Positions 48,341 to 56,525 of a stretch of 64,000 nucleotides of DNA are shown piece after piece (position 1 is the first letter of the stretch; every line of letters starts with the position of its first letter). The translations under genes were made by a program, and so were the position numbers. The stretch is from an uncultured Alphaproteobacteria bacterium (lineage in GTDB: Bacteria > Pseudomonadota > Alphaproteobacteria > Rhodobacterales > Rhodobacteraceae), in the NCBI GenBank assembly GCA_902524655.1, contig CABZEG010000004.1:1-64000 (forward strand), in the 5' to 3' direction. Under the pieces are notes generated by a model. It did no database searches and was not told the origin of the DNA. It saw nothing but the letters and a program-made list of their open reading frames with translations.

Positions 48341-49801
48341 TTATCGTACAGAAGCTGGGCTGTCTTTTATAAGACCAATATTTAAGCCAATTGCCTCAGA
48401 TAGCTGTCCAGCTGTAAGACCAGCACCATATTGTGAGATTAGGTATCTGGCGCATTGAGTTTGCAGATATACACCACTTCTGAAAGGTGTTTGGGATCCA
48501 GAACTCCAGAGACCGGCTATAATTCCTGCTAAAACGTCACCCATTCCAGCTGTTCCTAGCCATCCATTTGAAAACAAATTTATCCATAGTTTCTTTTCTT
48601 CTGAGACTAAAGTTCCTGGTCCTTTGAGGATCCAGTCTCCACCATATATTTTTTTTAGTTTTGTAATATTAGACCACTTGTCGGAAAATTTGTCTTTAAG
48701 AAGTGTTTTTACCTCTCCCTTATGAGGTGTTCCCACCCAAGGAGCTGTTCTCTTATTTGGCTTTTTTCTAGACAACCAATCCAAACCATCAGCATCAAGA
48801 ATAATTTTAAGATCAGTATTCCATAAGAATTCAATTTCCCTATCAAAACTTTTGCCAAGTCCCGGACCTATAATTGCAATGCGCATATTTTTATCTAAAA
48901 CGGACTGTATATCTTTAATACAAGGATTTATTTGTATAAGCTCTGGAGGCCTTTGTAGCTTGTCGGTATCTGATGCCCAAAATACTTTACCTGCCCCCGA
49001 TCGTAAAGCAGAAATACATGCGAGTATTCCTGCACCTTCCATTGATTTGGAGCCACCAAGACATATTAATGATCCCCTCGTGCCTTTGTGAGCAGATCTA
49101 GATAGACCAGGAAAATGAGTTGTGACTTTGGAAATAGAACTCATATCTGAGCTATAGAAAAAATTATTTATACTCAAATCGTTGAAATAAATCTGACCTG
49201 TGTAATCAGAAGCCTCATCAAAAAATAGCCCAGGCTTTAAGGTTAAAAATGATATAGTAGCAGTCGCTTTAACTAATTTGTCAGAAATACTTCCTTTTGA
49301 ACCGTGAAGACCACTAGGTAAATCTAAAGATAAGATTTTCTTTGTCTCAGAACATTGCAGAAAATTTACAGCTTTTAGGTAGTCGCCTGTAAGGTTTCTG
49401 TTCAAACCTATGCCAAATATGGCATCAATATACCAATCGGCTTTTGGAATTTTGTTTGCATTAAATTTGTGAATATTAATTCCCAGATTAAGACAAAATC
49501 TGTAAGCGGGAGATTTAGGGCGATTTTTGTAGCTAAGGTCAATTACATTGGTTTCAATATTGTCAATTTTCAAAAGGGCAGCTAGGCAAAGACCGTCTTC
49601 ACCATTATTACCTTTTCCTATGAAAATAGTAACAGTGTTTGCTTTAGCATTATCCAGAAATTCTTTTGCCGCTTTTGCAGCTCTAAGCATCAATAGAAAT
49701 GGTGTTGCAAATTTCTCGGAAACTTTGGTGTCTATCAGCCTGGATTTTTCGGATCCGAATAATCTGTAAGAAAAATCAGTTTCCAGTGTCGATTTTTGCA
49801 T
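48341..49801 (-). CDS. nnr: Bifunctional NAD(P)H-hydrate epimerase / dehydratase (YjeF/Nnr)
   Basis: Repairs damaged NAD(P)HX. The N-terminal epimerase half (to about residue 215) has FIGKGNNGEDGL and SLDLPSGLHG; the C-terminal ADP-dependent dehydratase half has GSKSMEGAG, IGPGLGKS, LDADGL, GTPHKGE and GTAGMGDVLAG. Length 486 matches the fused form. Convergent with the unrecognised gene and divergent from the hydrolase gene. Confidence 0.95.
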   Translation of the reverse strand: MQKSTLETDFSYRLFGSEKSRLIDTKVSEKFATPFLLMLRAAKAAKEFLDNAKANTVTIFIGKGNNGEDGLCLAALLKIDNIETNVIDLSYKNRPKSPAYRFCLNLGINIHKFNANKIPKADWYIDAIFGIGLNRNLTGDYLKAVNFLQCSETKKILSLDLPSGLHGSKGSISDKLVKATATISFLTLKPGLFFDEASDYTGQIYFNDLSINNFFYSSDMSSISKVTTHFPGLSRSAHKGTRGSLICLGGSKSMEGAGILACISALRSGAGKVFWASDTDKLQRPPELIQINPCIKDIQSVLDKNMRIAIIGPGLGKSFDREIEFLWNTDLKIILDADGLDWLSRKKPNKRTAPWVGTPHKGEVKTLLKDKFSDKWSNITKLKKIYGGDWILKGPGTLVSEEKKLWINLFSNGWLGTAGMGDVLAGIIAGLWSSGSQTPFRSGVYLQTQCARYLISQYGAGLTAGQLSEAIGLNIGLIKDSPASVR

Positions 49802-49853
49802 AATAAAGTTATATATCGTACTAAGATATTAATAAATACAAATATACTTTAAT

Positions 49854-50720
49854 ATGAAAAGAATTATAGTTCAAACAGAGAGGGGAAACATTTCAACTTG
49901 TTTTTGGAAAGGACCAAAACAAGGACCAGTATTACACTGGGCACACGCTAATGGCTTCAATGGGCAAACATATAGTAGAGTGTTAAGTAAGTTGACATCA
50001 AAATATAACATATACGCCTGGGATACACCTGGATACGGAATGTCTGAGATAGGTGCTTGCTATGATAAAACAAACCCCGTTTTAGGATATTCAAAAGATT
50101 TAGCTGCCTTAATTACAGTGTTGAATGAGAAACATAAGAGCAAAATAGTTCTTGGTGGCCATTCTATCGGTGGCTCGCTTAGTGTGATGGCAAGCAAACT
50201 CTTAAATGATAGAGTAGCAGGTTTAATTTTAGCGGACCCAGTTGTAATAAATTACCATTATAAATACTTCACAAAATTTTTTGGTCCTCTTGGATATGAA
50301 AGCAATACTATAAAACTTTATCGTCAAGCGTTAAAAAAAAGAAGCAAATGGAAAAGCTTTGATGAAGTTTTGAAGTCTTATACAAATAGGGGAATTTTTA
50401 AAACATGGAAAACGGGTTTTCTGTACGATTACCTGTCGGGTGGTACAAAGAAAGACGAAAACGGTGTATCTTTGTCCTGTAATCCAGAAACGGAGGCTGC
50501 TAGTTTCATAAACACGGAGAAAGTTACTACACCGAAGATTATAAAAAATATAAACATACCGGTATTGCTGCTTATTGCTGAATTTGGGAGTACAACAGCT
50601 TCACTAGGTTCATTTAAGAAACTGAAGGATTTAAAGCTAGTTGAAAGAATGCATGGAGGGAGTCACTTTTTCCCTATGGAGCAGCCGGATAAGCTTATTT
50701 CGTTTATTAAAGGCTTTTAA
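49854..50720 (+). CDS. Alpha/beta hydrolase
   Basis: Alpha/beta-hydrolase fold with LHWAHANGFNGQTYSRVL (oxyanion area), the nucleophile elbow GGHSIGGSLS (Ser near residue 105) and the terminal HGGSHFFPMEQP with the catalytic His. The AHANGFN form is seen in a group of bacterial hydrolases of unknown substrate. Length 288 is normal. It reads towards the ECH1-like gene 52 nt downstream. Confidence 0.88.
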   Translation: MKRIIVQTERGNISTCFWKGPKQGPVLHWAHANGFNGQTYSRVLSKLTSKYNIYAWDTPGYGMSEIGACYDKTNPVLGYSKDLAALITVLNEKHKSKIVLGGHSIGGSLSVMASKLLNDRVAGLILADPVVINYHYKYFTKFFGPLGYESNTIKLYRQALKKRSKWKSFDEVLKSYTNRGIFKTWKTGFLYDYLSGGTKKDENGVSLSCNPETEAASFINTEKVTTPKIIKNINIPVLLLIAEFGSTTASLGSFKKLKDLKLVERMHGGSHFFPMEQPDKLISFIKGF

Positions 50721-50771
50721 TCTTATTGTTAAGCTTTATACTAAAAACGCATTGCAAAGGTGGGATATAAA

Positions 50772-51665
50772 ATGAATAAATTGGAAATTGCTGATCAAAA
50801 CGAATATCAATCAAATTATTTTGCCTTTGAGTTAATAGGGCATGTTGCTCACATAAAGCTCAACAGGCCAGATAAGAGAAATGCAATGAACTGGGATTTC
50901 TGGAGAGATCTACCAAGAATAATTGCGGATATTGATAAAAATTCACTTGCAAGATGTGTTGTTATCTCTTCAACGGGTCCTGTGTTTTCAGCAGGACTGG
51001 ATTTGAGCCTTTTTGGTCAAGATGTTTTTTCAAGCCCTGAGGCAGAAAAAAAGAATGAGAAAGAGTTACAAACCCCCCAAAATTTCATGAACTTTTTATC
51101 TTTTTTGCAAGAATCTATTTCATCCTTACAGAAAGCTAGAATTCCCGTTATTTGTGCGATTCAGGGTGGCTGTATAGGTGGAGGCGTTGACCTGATTTGT
51201 TCTGCGGATATACGACTAGCAACAAAAGATGCCTTTTTTTCAATCAGAGAAACAAAGATTGGCATGGTAGCAGATGTAGGAACATTCCCAAGAATTGTGA
51301 AATTGCTCCCCGAAGGAATTGTCAAGGAATTAGCGTTTACAGGAAGAAACTTTTCAGCTCATGAGGCTAAAGAATATGGATTTATAAATAAGCTATATGA
51401 CGGTCATGAAGCTCTCATCGAAGGAGCATTGGAGATGGCTAAGGAGATAGGATCTAATTCCCCCGCCGCTGTATTTGGTTGTAAGAAGGTTATTGAATTT
51501 TCACGTGACCACACAATTGAAGAGGGATTGGAATGGATAAATATGTGGAATGCATCCATGCTGAGCCAAGCTGAGTTGATGGAAGGATTTCGATCCTATA
51601 AAGATAAGACTGAAGGCAAATTTGCCGAATTACCAAAGCTGAAAGATCACTTTTCAAACAAGTAA
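50772..51665 (+). CDS. Crotonase-family protein, ECH1-like (dienoyl-CoA isomerase-like)
   Basis: Enoyl-CoA hydratase/isomerase fold: HIKLNRPDKRNAMN, oxyanion loops FSAGLDLSLF and GGCIGGGVDLICSADIR. The segments GMVADVGTFPRI and FSRDHTIEEGLEWINMWNASML closely resemble ECH1 (delta3,5-delta2,4-dienoyl-CoA isomerase), including the Asp of ADVGT. ATG 50772 follows AAGGTGGG; GTG 50760 would add four residues. Likely role: degradation of unsaturated fatty acids. Substrate inferred from resemblance only. Confidence 0.88.
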   Translation: MNKLEIADQNEYQSNYFAFELIGHVAHIKLNRPDKRNAMNWDFWRDLPRIIADIDKNSLARCVVISSTGPVFSAGLDLSLFGQDVFSSPEAEKKNEKELQTPQNFMNFLSFLQESISSLQKARIPVICAIQGGCIGGGVDLICSADIRLATKDAFFSIRETKIGMVADVGTFPRIVKLLPEGIVKELAFTGRNFSAHEAKEYGFINKLYDGHEALIEGALEMAKEIGSNSPAAVFGCKKVIEFSRDHTIEEGLEWINMWNASMLSQAELMEGFRSYKDKTEGKFAELPKLKDHFSNK

Positions 51666-51676
51666 AAAGGAAAAGC

Positions 51677-52699
51677 ATGGGATATAACATTGCTGTTTGC
51701 GGTGCCACTGGTAACGTAGGAAGAGAAATGCTTAATATATTGGCTGAGCGCGTGTTTCCAGTGGACGATTTGACTGCTTTAGCTAGTAGAAGGTCTTTAG
51801 GGACTGAATGTTCTTTTGGGGATAAGGTTCTAAAGACAAAAGATCTGGACACTTTTGATTTTAAAGGAGTTGATATTGCACTTTTTGCAATTGGTTCAGA
51901 AGCAACAAAAAAATATGTGAAAAAGGCGACTGATCGAGGTTGCATAGTGATAGACAATTCATCTCTTTTTCGTTACCACCCAGATATCCCCTTAATAGTA
52001 CCTGAGGTAAATCCTAGTGAAATTAAAAATTTCTATAAAAGGAATATTATTGCAAACCCCAACTGTTCAACTGCCCAATTGGTTGTGGCATTAAAACCTT
52101 TACACGATAGAGCGCAAATAAAAAGAGTTGTGGTAACAACATTTCAATCAGTTTCAGGTTCAGGTAAGGAAGCAATGGACGAGCTCTGGGCTCAAACAAA
52201 AGGGTTATACGTACCAGGTCAGGAAGTAGAACCAAAAGCTTACCCTAAACAAATCGCTTTTAATGTAATTCCTCAAATAGATGTGTTTCTTGACGACGGT
52301 CAAACAAAAGAAGAGTGGAAAATGGTTGCTGAAACAAAGAAGATTTTAGACAAGAAGATAAAGCTGACAGCAACATGTGTCAGAGTACCTGTTTTCGTGG
52401 GACACTCTGAGGCAGTAAATATTGAGTTTGAAGATTTTTTAGATGAAGAGGAAGCTAGAGAAATTTTGAGGCAATCTCCAGGCATAATTGTGGTAGATAA
52501 AAGAGAAGAAGGAGGTTATACAACGCCAGTCGAGTGTGCAGGTGATTATGCAACTTTCATAAGCCGAATAAGACAAGACTCCACGACCGAGAATGGTTTA
52601 AGTTTATGGTGTGTGTCCGATAATCTCAGAAAAGGCGCTGCGCTAAATGCAGTGCAAATAGCAGAGCTTTTAGGGAATAAAGTATTAAAAAAAGAATGA
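51677..52699 (+). CDS. asd: Aspartate-semialdehyde dehydrogenase
   Basis: Reduces aspartyl phosphate for lysine, methionine, threonine and diaminopimelate synthesis. N-terminal GATGNVGREML binds NADP; the catalytic Cys is in NPNCSTAQ, and the RVPVFVGHSEAVNIEF segment carries the active-site His. Length 340 is normal. The start follows AAAAGGAAAAGC. Convergent with ispA. Confidence 0.97.
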   Translation: MGYNIAVCGATGNVGREMLNILAERVFPVDDLTALASRRSLGTECSFGDKVLKTKDLDTFDFKGVDIALFAIGSEATKKYVKKATDRGCIVIDNSSLFRYHPDIPLIVPEVNPSEIKNFYKRNIIANPNCSTAQLVVALKPLHDRAQIKRVVVTTFQSVSGSGKEAMDELWAQTKGLYVPGQEVEPKAYPKQIAFNVIPQIDVFLDDGQTKEEWKMVAETKKILDKKIKLTATCVRVPVFVGHSEAVNIEFEDFLDEEEAREILRQSPGIIVVDKREEGGYTTPVECAGDYATFISRIRQDSTTENGLSLWCVSDNLRKGAALNAVQIAELLGNKVLKKE

Positions 52700-52730
52700 T
52701 AATTAAATGCTTATTTGCTTCAGTAAAAAG

Positions 52731-53636
52731 TTAAAATTGCCTGCTGACGATAAAGTTTGCGATTTGGCGAAGATTTCTTGATCGCTCTTTATAAACAGAA
52801 ACAGCCTCGCAAGCCTCTGATACTAACTCAGTAGCTTTCTTTTTTGAATTATCAATACCTAATTTTGAGACAAAAGTAGCCTTATTTTTGTCATTATCTT
52901 TACCCACTTTTTTTCCTAAGGCTTTAGAAGAACTAGTAACATCTAGGATGTCATCGATAATTTGAAAAGCTAGGCCTACTTTAGAAGCGTATAAGGAGAG
53001 GGGCTCAGAGTTTTCTCCAGCTATTAATGGGCCAACCTCGCAGGACCAAGATATCAGCTTCCCAGTCTTATATTCTTGTAATTTTGAAATTTCATCTATT
53101 TCAAGTTGCTTTTTGGAAGACTCAGCCTCAATATCTAACGCTTGACCTAATACCATACCGGAAGCCCCAGAATTTCTCGCTAATCTCCAAATCAATTTAT
53201 TTTTTATTTTATCTGTAACTCTAAATTGGTCTGCACTAAGAGCTTCAAAAGCCAAACTTTGGAGTGCATCTCCAACCAAAATGGCAGTCGCTTCATTCCA
53301 TTTCCTGTGGATAGTTGGCTGACCTCGTCTCAAATCATCATCGTCCATCGATGGAAGATCATCGTGTACAAGAGAATAAGTATGGATGCACTCAATAGCT
53401 ATAGCACAGAATATAGATATGTCATTTGCAATATTGAAAACTTTTGATGTTTCCATGCACAGTAAAGGCCTTAATCTTTTTCCTTTCCCAAAAAGCGAAT
53501 ACTTAATCGGTTTTTTTAGTAGTCCAAAATTTTTATTTTTTAAAAATTTTTTTAGACTGTGATCAAAATAAAGTGAATTATTTTCGAGCATTGTTTTGAA
53601 GTAAGTTGTGTCAAACTCACTAAAGACTTTACTCAT
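52731..53636 (-). CDS. ispA: Polyprenyl (farnesyl/geranylgeranyl) diphosphate synthase
   Basis: Trans-prenyltransferase with the first aspartate-rich motif in LVHDDLPSMDDDDLRRG (~95-110) and the second in FQIIDDILDVT (~235). Position after xseB matches alphaproteobacterial ispA (farnesyl diphosphate synthase), although dxs, often next, is absent. ATG 53636 follows GGGTGA and overlaps xseB by 8 nt. Chain length is inferred from context. Confidence 0.93.
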   Translation of the reverse strand: MSKVFSEFDTTYFKTMLENNSLYFDHSLKKFLKNKNFGLLKKPIKYSLFGKGKRLRPLLCMETSKVFNIANDISIFCAIAIECIHTYSLVHDDLPSMDDDDLRRGQPTIHRKWNEATAILVGDALQSLAFEALSADQFRVTDKIKNKLIWRLARNSGASGMVLGQALDIEAESSKKQLEIDEISKLQEYKTGKLISWSCEVGPLIAGENSEPLSLYASKVGLAFQIIDDILDVTSSSKALGKKVGKDNDKNKATFVSKLGIDNSKKKATELVSEACEAVSVYKERSRNLRQIANFIVSRQF

Positions 53637-53874
53637 TATCACCCGCTTTTAACTCTTCTGTCTCTATTTTTTCTTTGTCAGATACTTTTAAAATTTTTAG
53701 CTCGGCCCTCTTTAAAAGTTCTTCGCAGTGGTTTTTCAGTTTAATGCCGATTTCGTAGTAAGAAATTGATTCTTCTAAACTTAAATTTCCATCATCTAGT
53801 TGAGTTACCAACTCTTCTAGTTTCTTCAGTCCTTCTTCAAATTTTAGTTTATTTATTTCGTCTTCTTTAAGCAT
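53629..53874 (-). CDS. xseB: Exodeoxyribonuclease VII small subunit XseB
   Basis: Small helical subunit of exonuclease VII. KFEEGLKKLEELVTQLDDGN followed by LSLEESISYYEIGIKL is the family pattern. ATG 53874 gives 81 residues, the usual size; a GTG at 53934 would add 20 residues without similarity. It overlaps ispA and diverges from mutM. Confidence 0.93.
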   Translation of the reverse strand: MLKEDEINKLKFEEGLKKLEELVTQLDDGNLSLEESISYYEIGIKLKNHCEELLKRAELKILKVSDKEKIETEELKAGDNE

Positions 53875-53955
53875 AACAAATCTGATGATATTTTTATTAA
53901 GTTCTATAGTATAGTCTTTTAGATCAATAGCCACTTCATTTTTGTAAATTAAATC

Positions 53956-54789
53956 TTGCCAGAACTACCGGAAATAGAAACAGTTAAATTAGGCATAGAG
54001 AAGACTGTTTTAGGTAGTGTTATCATTTCAGCAAAAATATTTCGGCGTGACTTAAGGTTTCCTGTTAAAGAAAATCTTGAAAAATTAATTATGAACAAAA
54101 GAGTTTTAGAGGTTGGTAGACGGTCAAAATACTTACTTTTTTTCCTGAATAATAAAACAACATTAGTCCTGCATTTAGGAATGTCAGGTAAGATAAACGT
54201 AGGAATAAATAGGAAAAATGCATATAAAGAAAAAAAACATGACCATCTTATAATATCATTCGATAATGGTTTTTTTCTTATATACAACGACCCACGAAGG
54301 TTTGGTTTTGTTGAAACTATTGAAGGTGATTACACTGAATATATAAGATTTAGAAATATGGGGGTAGAACCTTTGTCAAAAAAGTTTGATGAAAAATATC
54401 TGTGGTCTAAAATCAAAACCTCTTCGAGAACTTTAAAAAACATTTTGATGGATCAGACTATTGTAGCTGGCTTGGGTAATATATACGTTAATGAGGCTTT
54501 GTGGGATAGTCAAATAAAACCAACTAGGATTGGTAGAAATATGTCATTAATTGATTGCAAAAAATTAGTCGTATCAATAAAGAAAGTTCTTGATAATGCG
54601 ATCAAATTTGGTGGCACTACCCTTAAAGATTTCAGACAGGTAGGGGGTGAAGTAGGATATTTTCAGAATAAGTTGCAGGTTTATGGGAAAGAAGGCAAAG
54701 CGTGTTTTCAAAGAAAGTGTAAGGGTACAATTGAGAAAGTGGTAATTAGCGGAAGGAGTACATTTTATTGTCCTACCTGTCAGAAGTAA
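53956..54789 (+). CDS. mutM: Formamidopyrimidine-DNA glycosylase (Fpg/MutM)
   Basis: Removes 8-oxoguanine and FaPy bases. Starts with TTG giving M-P-E-L-P-E-I-E-T, with the catalytic Pro2 and Glu3 preserved after Met removal. LHLGMSGK, DPRRFGFV, GLGNIYVNEALW and the C-terminal zinc finger (C near QRKC and CPTC) are present. Length 277 is normal. The order mutM-ech-rpsT-dnaA is alphaproteobacterial. Confidence 0.97.
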   Translation: MPELPEIETVKLGIEKTVLGSVIISAKIFRRDLRFPVKENLEKLIMNKRVLEVGRRSKYLLFFLNNKTTLVLHLGMSGKINVGINRKNAYKEKKHDHLIISFDNGFFLIYNDPRRFGFVETIEGDYTEYIRFRNMGVEPLSKKFDEKYLWSKIKTSSRTLKNILMDQTIVAGLGNIYVNEALWDSQIKPTRIGRNMSLIDCKKLVVSIKKVLDNAIKFGGTTLKDFRQVGGEVGYFQNKLQVYGKEGKACFQRKCKGTIEKVVISGRSTFYCPTCQK

Positions 54790-54860
54790 TTCATTATTTT
54801 CTTGATAAATCCATATAAGAAAATTAAAAGATGGTGCATAGTAATTTTTTGGAGAATCGG

Positions 54861-55637
54861 ATGGCTTACGAGACGCTTATTATCGAGCATGAAGAACCAA
54901 TTTTGATTATTAAGCTCAATAGGCCCAATGCACTCAACGCTTTAAACAGCAAATTGCTCCAGGAACTAAACAGTGCTCTTACAGATGCAGATAATAATGA
55001 CTCTGTTAGATCAATAATTCTAACAGGTTCTGAAAAGGCGTTTGCTGCCGGTGCAGATATCAAGGAAATGATGTCCAAGTCTTTTGTAGATATGTTTTAC
55101 AAAAACTTCTTTTCTAATGATTTAGATAGAATTCAAGCAACTAGAAAACCTATCATAGCCGCTGTAGCAGGATACGCGCTCGGAGGAGGATGTGAACTTG
55201 CAATGAGGTGCGACTTTATTTTAGCCGCCGATAGCGCAAAATTCGGGCAACCAGAAATAAATTTAGGTGTAATGGCAGGTTTTGGGGGAACGCAGCTATT
55301 GTCAAAGTTTGTAGGAAAATCTAAAGCAATGGAAATGCATCTAACGGGTAGAAATATGGATGCTAACGAAGCTGAAAGAGCGGGTCTAGTTAGCCGAGTT
55401 GTTTCTTCTGAAGATCTTTTAAAAGAGGCAAAGGCTGTAGCTTACAAAATTGCAGAGAAGTCGATGCTGTCGACTATGGGAATAAAAGAATCAATAAATC
55501 GTTCTTTTGAGATTGGAATATCAGAGGGTATATTATTTGAAAGGCGAATATTTAATGCCCTATTTTCTACTGATGACAAAAAAGAAGGAATGTCTGCTTT
55601 TATAGAAAAAAGAACGCCTAAGTTCGAAGACAAATAG
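54861..55637 (+). CDS. Enoyl-CoA hydratase
   Basis: Crotonase fold with IIKLNRPNALNALN, the oxyanion segments KAFAAGADIKEM and ALGGGCELAMRCDF, and GQPEINLGVMAGFGGTQLL holding the second catalytic Glu. ATG 54861 follows GGAGAATC and gives 258 residues, the typical length; an ATG at 54831 adds ten residues. The position between mutM and rpsT is conserved in alphaproteobacteria. Confidence 0.94.
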   Translation: MAYETLIIEHEEPILIIKLNRPNALNALNSKLLQELNSALTDADNNDSVRSIILTGSEKAFAAGADIKEMMSKSFVDMFYKNFFSNDLDRIQATRKPIIAAVAGYALGGGCELAMRCDFILAADSAKFGQPEINLGVMAGFGGTQLLSKFVGKSKAMEMHLTGRNMDANEAERAGLVSRVVSSEDLLKEAKAVAYKIAEKSMLSTMGIKESINRSFEIGISEGILFERRIFNALFSTDDKKEGMSAFIEKRTPKFEDK

Positions 55638-55648
55638 CGGTTCGCTAG

Positions 55649-55675
55649 TTGACAATTACAGCCTCATTGTGTAAT
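55649..55675 (+). promoter_or_regulatory. Candidate promoter for rpsT
   Basis: TTGACA at 55649-55654, a perfect -35 hexamer, and TGTAAT at 55670-55675 with 15-nt spacing (short), about 25 nt before the rpsT ATG. TAATGG with 17-nt spacing is the alternative -10. Confidence 0.4.
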
Positions 55676-55700
55676 GGATTGCATAGGGAGTACAATAAAA

Positions 55701-55973
55701 ATGCCAAATAAAGCTTCAGCTAAAAAGAGATTGAGACAAACGGTTAAAAAAACCACTGAAAACAAAAACAGAAAAACCAGAATTAAGTCGTTCGTCAAGA
55801 AAGTTGAGAAAGCTATAGCTCAAGATGATCAAGCTACCGCTAATGAAGTTCTCAAAACAGCGCAGTCGGAAATCATGAGAGGTGTTACAAAAGGTGTTCT
55901 TCATAAGAATACAGCAAGCCGAAAAATATCAAGATTGAATTCAAAAGTTAAAAGTCTAAAAAAGGCAAGCTAG
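55701..55973 (+). CDS. rpsT: 30S ribosomal protein S20
   Basis: Lys/Arg-rich small ribosomal protein beginning M-P-N-K-A-S-A-K-K-R-L-R-Q and containing KGVLHKNTASRKISRLNSKV, the S20 signature. ATG 55701 follows AGGGAG and gives 90 residues; an upstream ATG at 55674 lies in the promoter region and is rejected. It precedes the dnaA region, as in relatives. Confidence 0.97.
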   Translation: MPNKASAKKRLRQTVKKTTENKNRKTRIKSFVKKVEKAIAQDDQATANEVLKTAQSEIMRGVTKGVLHKNTASRKISRLNSKVKSLKKAS

Positions 55974-56093
55974 GAAAAATACATTTTTTCATTTTTGATA
56001 GGGCTTTATTGTAAAGTTATTGTTTTGCCGAGGCTCTTCGCTGCCAGTTCTGAAAGTGGAACGGCGAATACAGCAGTTTAAACGGGTTTAGAT

Positions 56094-56522
56094 TTGGTTG
56101 AAAATATAAAATCATTAGAGGCTTTTGATCTTCTAAGAGAAGACAAACTCGCGGTATTGATTGATGTAAGAACTGAGAAAGAGCATTTAGCGGTTGGAAT
56201 GCCAGACTTACGAGAAATAGAAAAAACGACCCACCTAGTAGAATGGAGAAACTCGATTTTACCAGGGTCACGAAAACGATTTTTACATGATTTTAACGAA
56301 AAGATTGGCCTTCAAGAAGAAGGAAAGTATCTATTTATTTGTAGATCTGGAATAAGATCGAACTTCGCCGCATTAACTGTGGAAGAATCGTTTAATTCGG
56401 GTAATTATAATATAAAGAGTTTTAATATAATTGACGGCTTCGAAGGAAACGAACAATCTATAGGAGATGTAAAAACTCCAACTGGTTGGAAAAATGTGGG
56501 CTTGCCCTGGAAAAAGAGTTAA
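56094..56522 (+). CDS. Rhodanese-like domain protein
   Basis: Single rhodanese domain: LIDVRTEKEHLAVGMPD near residue 25, and the active-site loop FICRSGIRSNFA with the catalytic Cys near residue 83. The C-terminal TGWKNVGLPWKKS is typical of alphaproteobacterial rhodaneses in this size class (142 residues). The start is TTG; no better in-frame codon exists. It ends 3 nt before dnaA, so the two may be co-transcribed. The 120-nt gap before it holds no clear signal. Confidence 0.87.
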   Translation: MVENIKSLEAFDLLREDKLAVLIDVRTEKEHLAVGMPDLREIEKTTHLVEWRNSILPGSRKRFLHDFNEKIGLQEEGKYLFICRSGIRSNFAALTVEESFNSGNYNIKSFNIIDGFEGNEQSIGDVKTPTGWKNVGLPWKKS

Positions 56523-56525
56523 CTA

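Noticed and set aside
51496-51511. TTTTCACGTGACCACA inside the ECH1-like gene as a third parS site
   Set aside because: Only the left half matches; the right arm has mismatches to GTGAAACA, so ParB binding is unlikely.
53949-54287. A 112-codon open frame antisense to mutM
   Set aside because: It mirrors the mutM coding sequence and has no ribosome binding site or family features.
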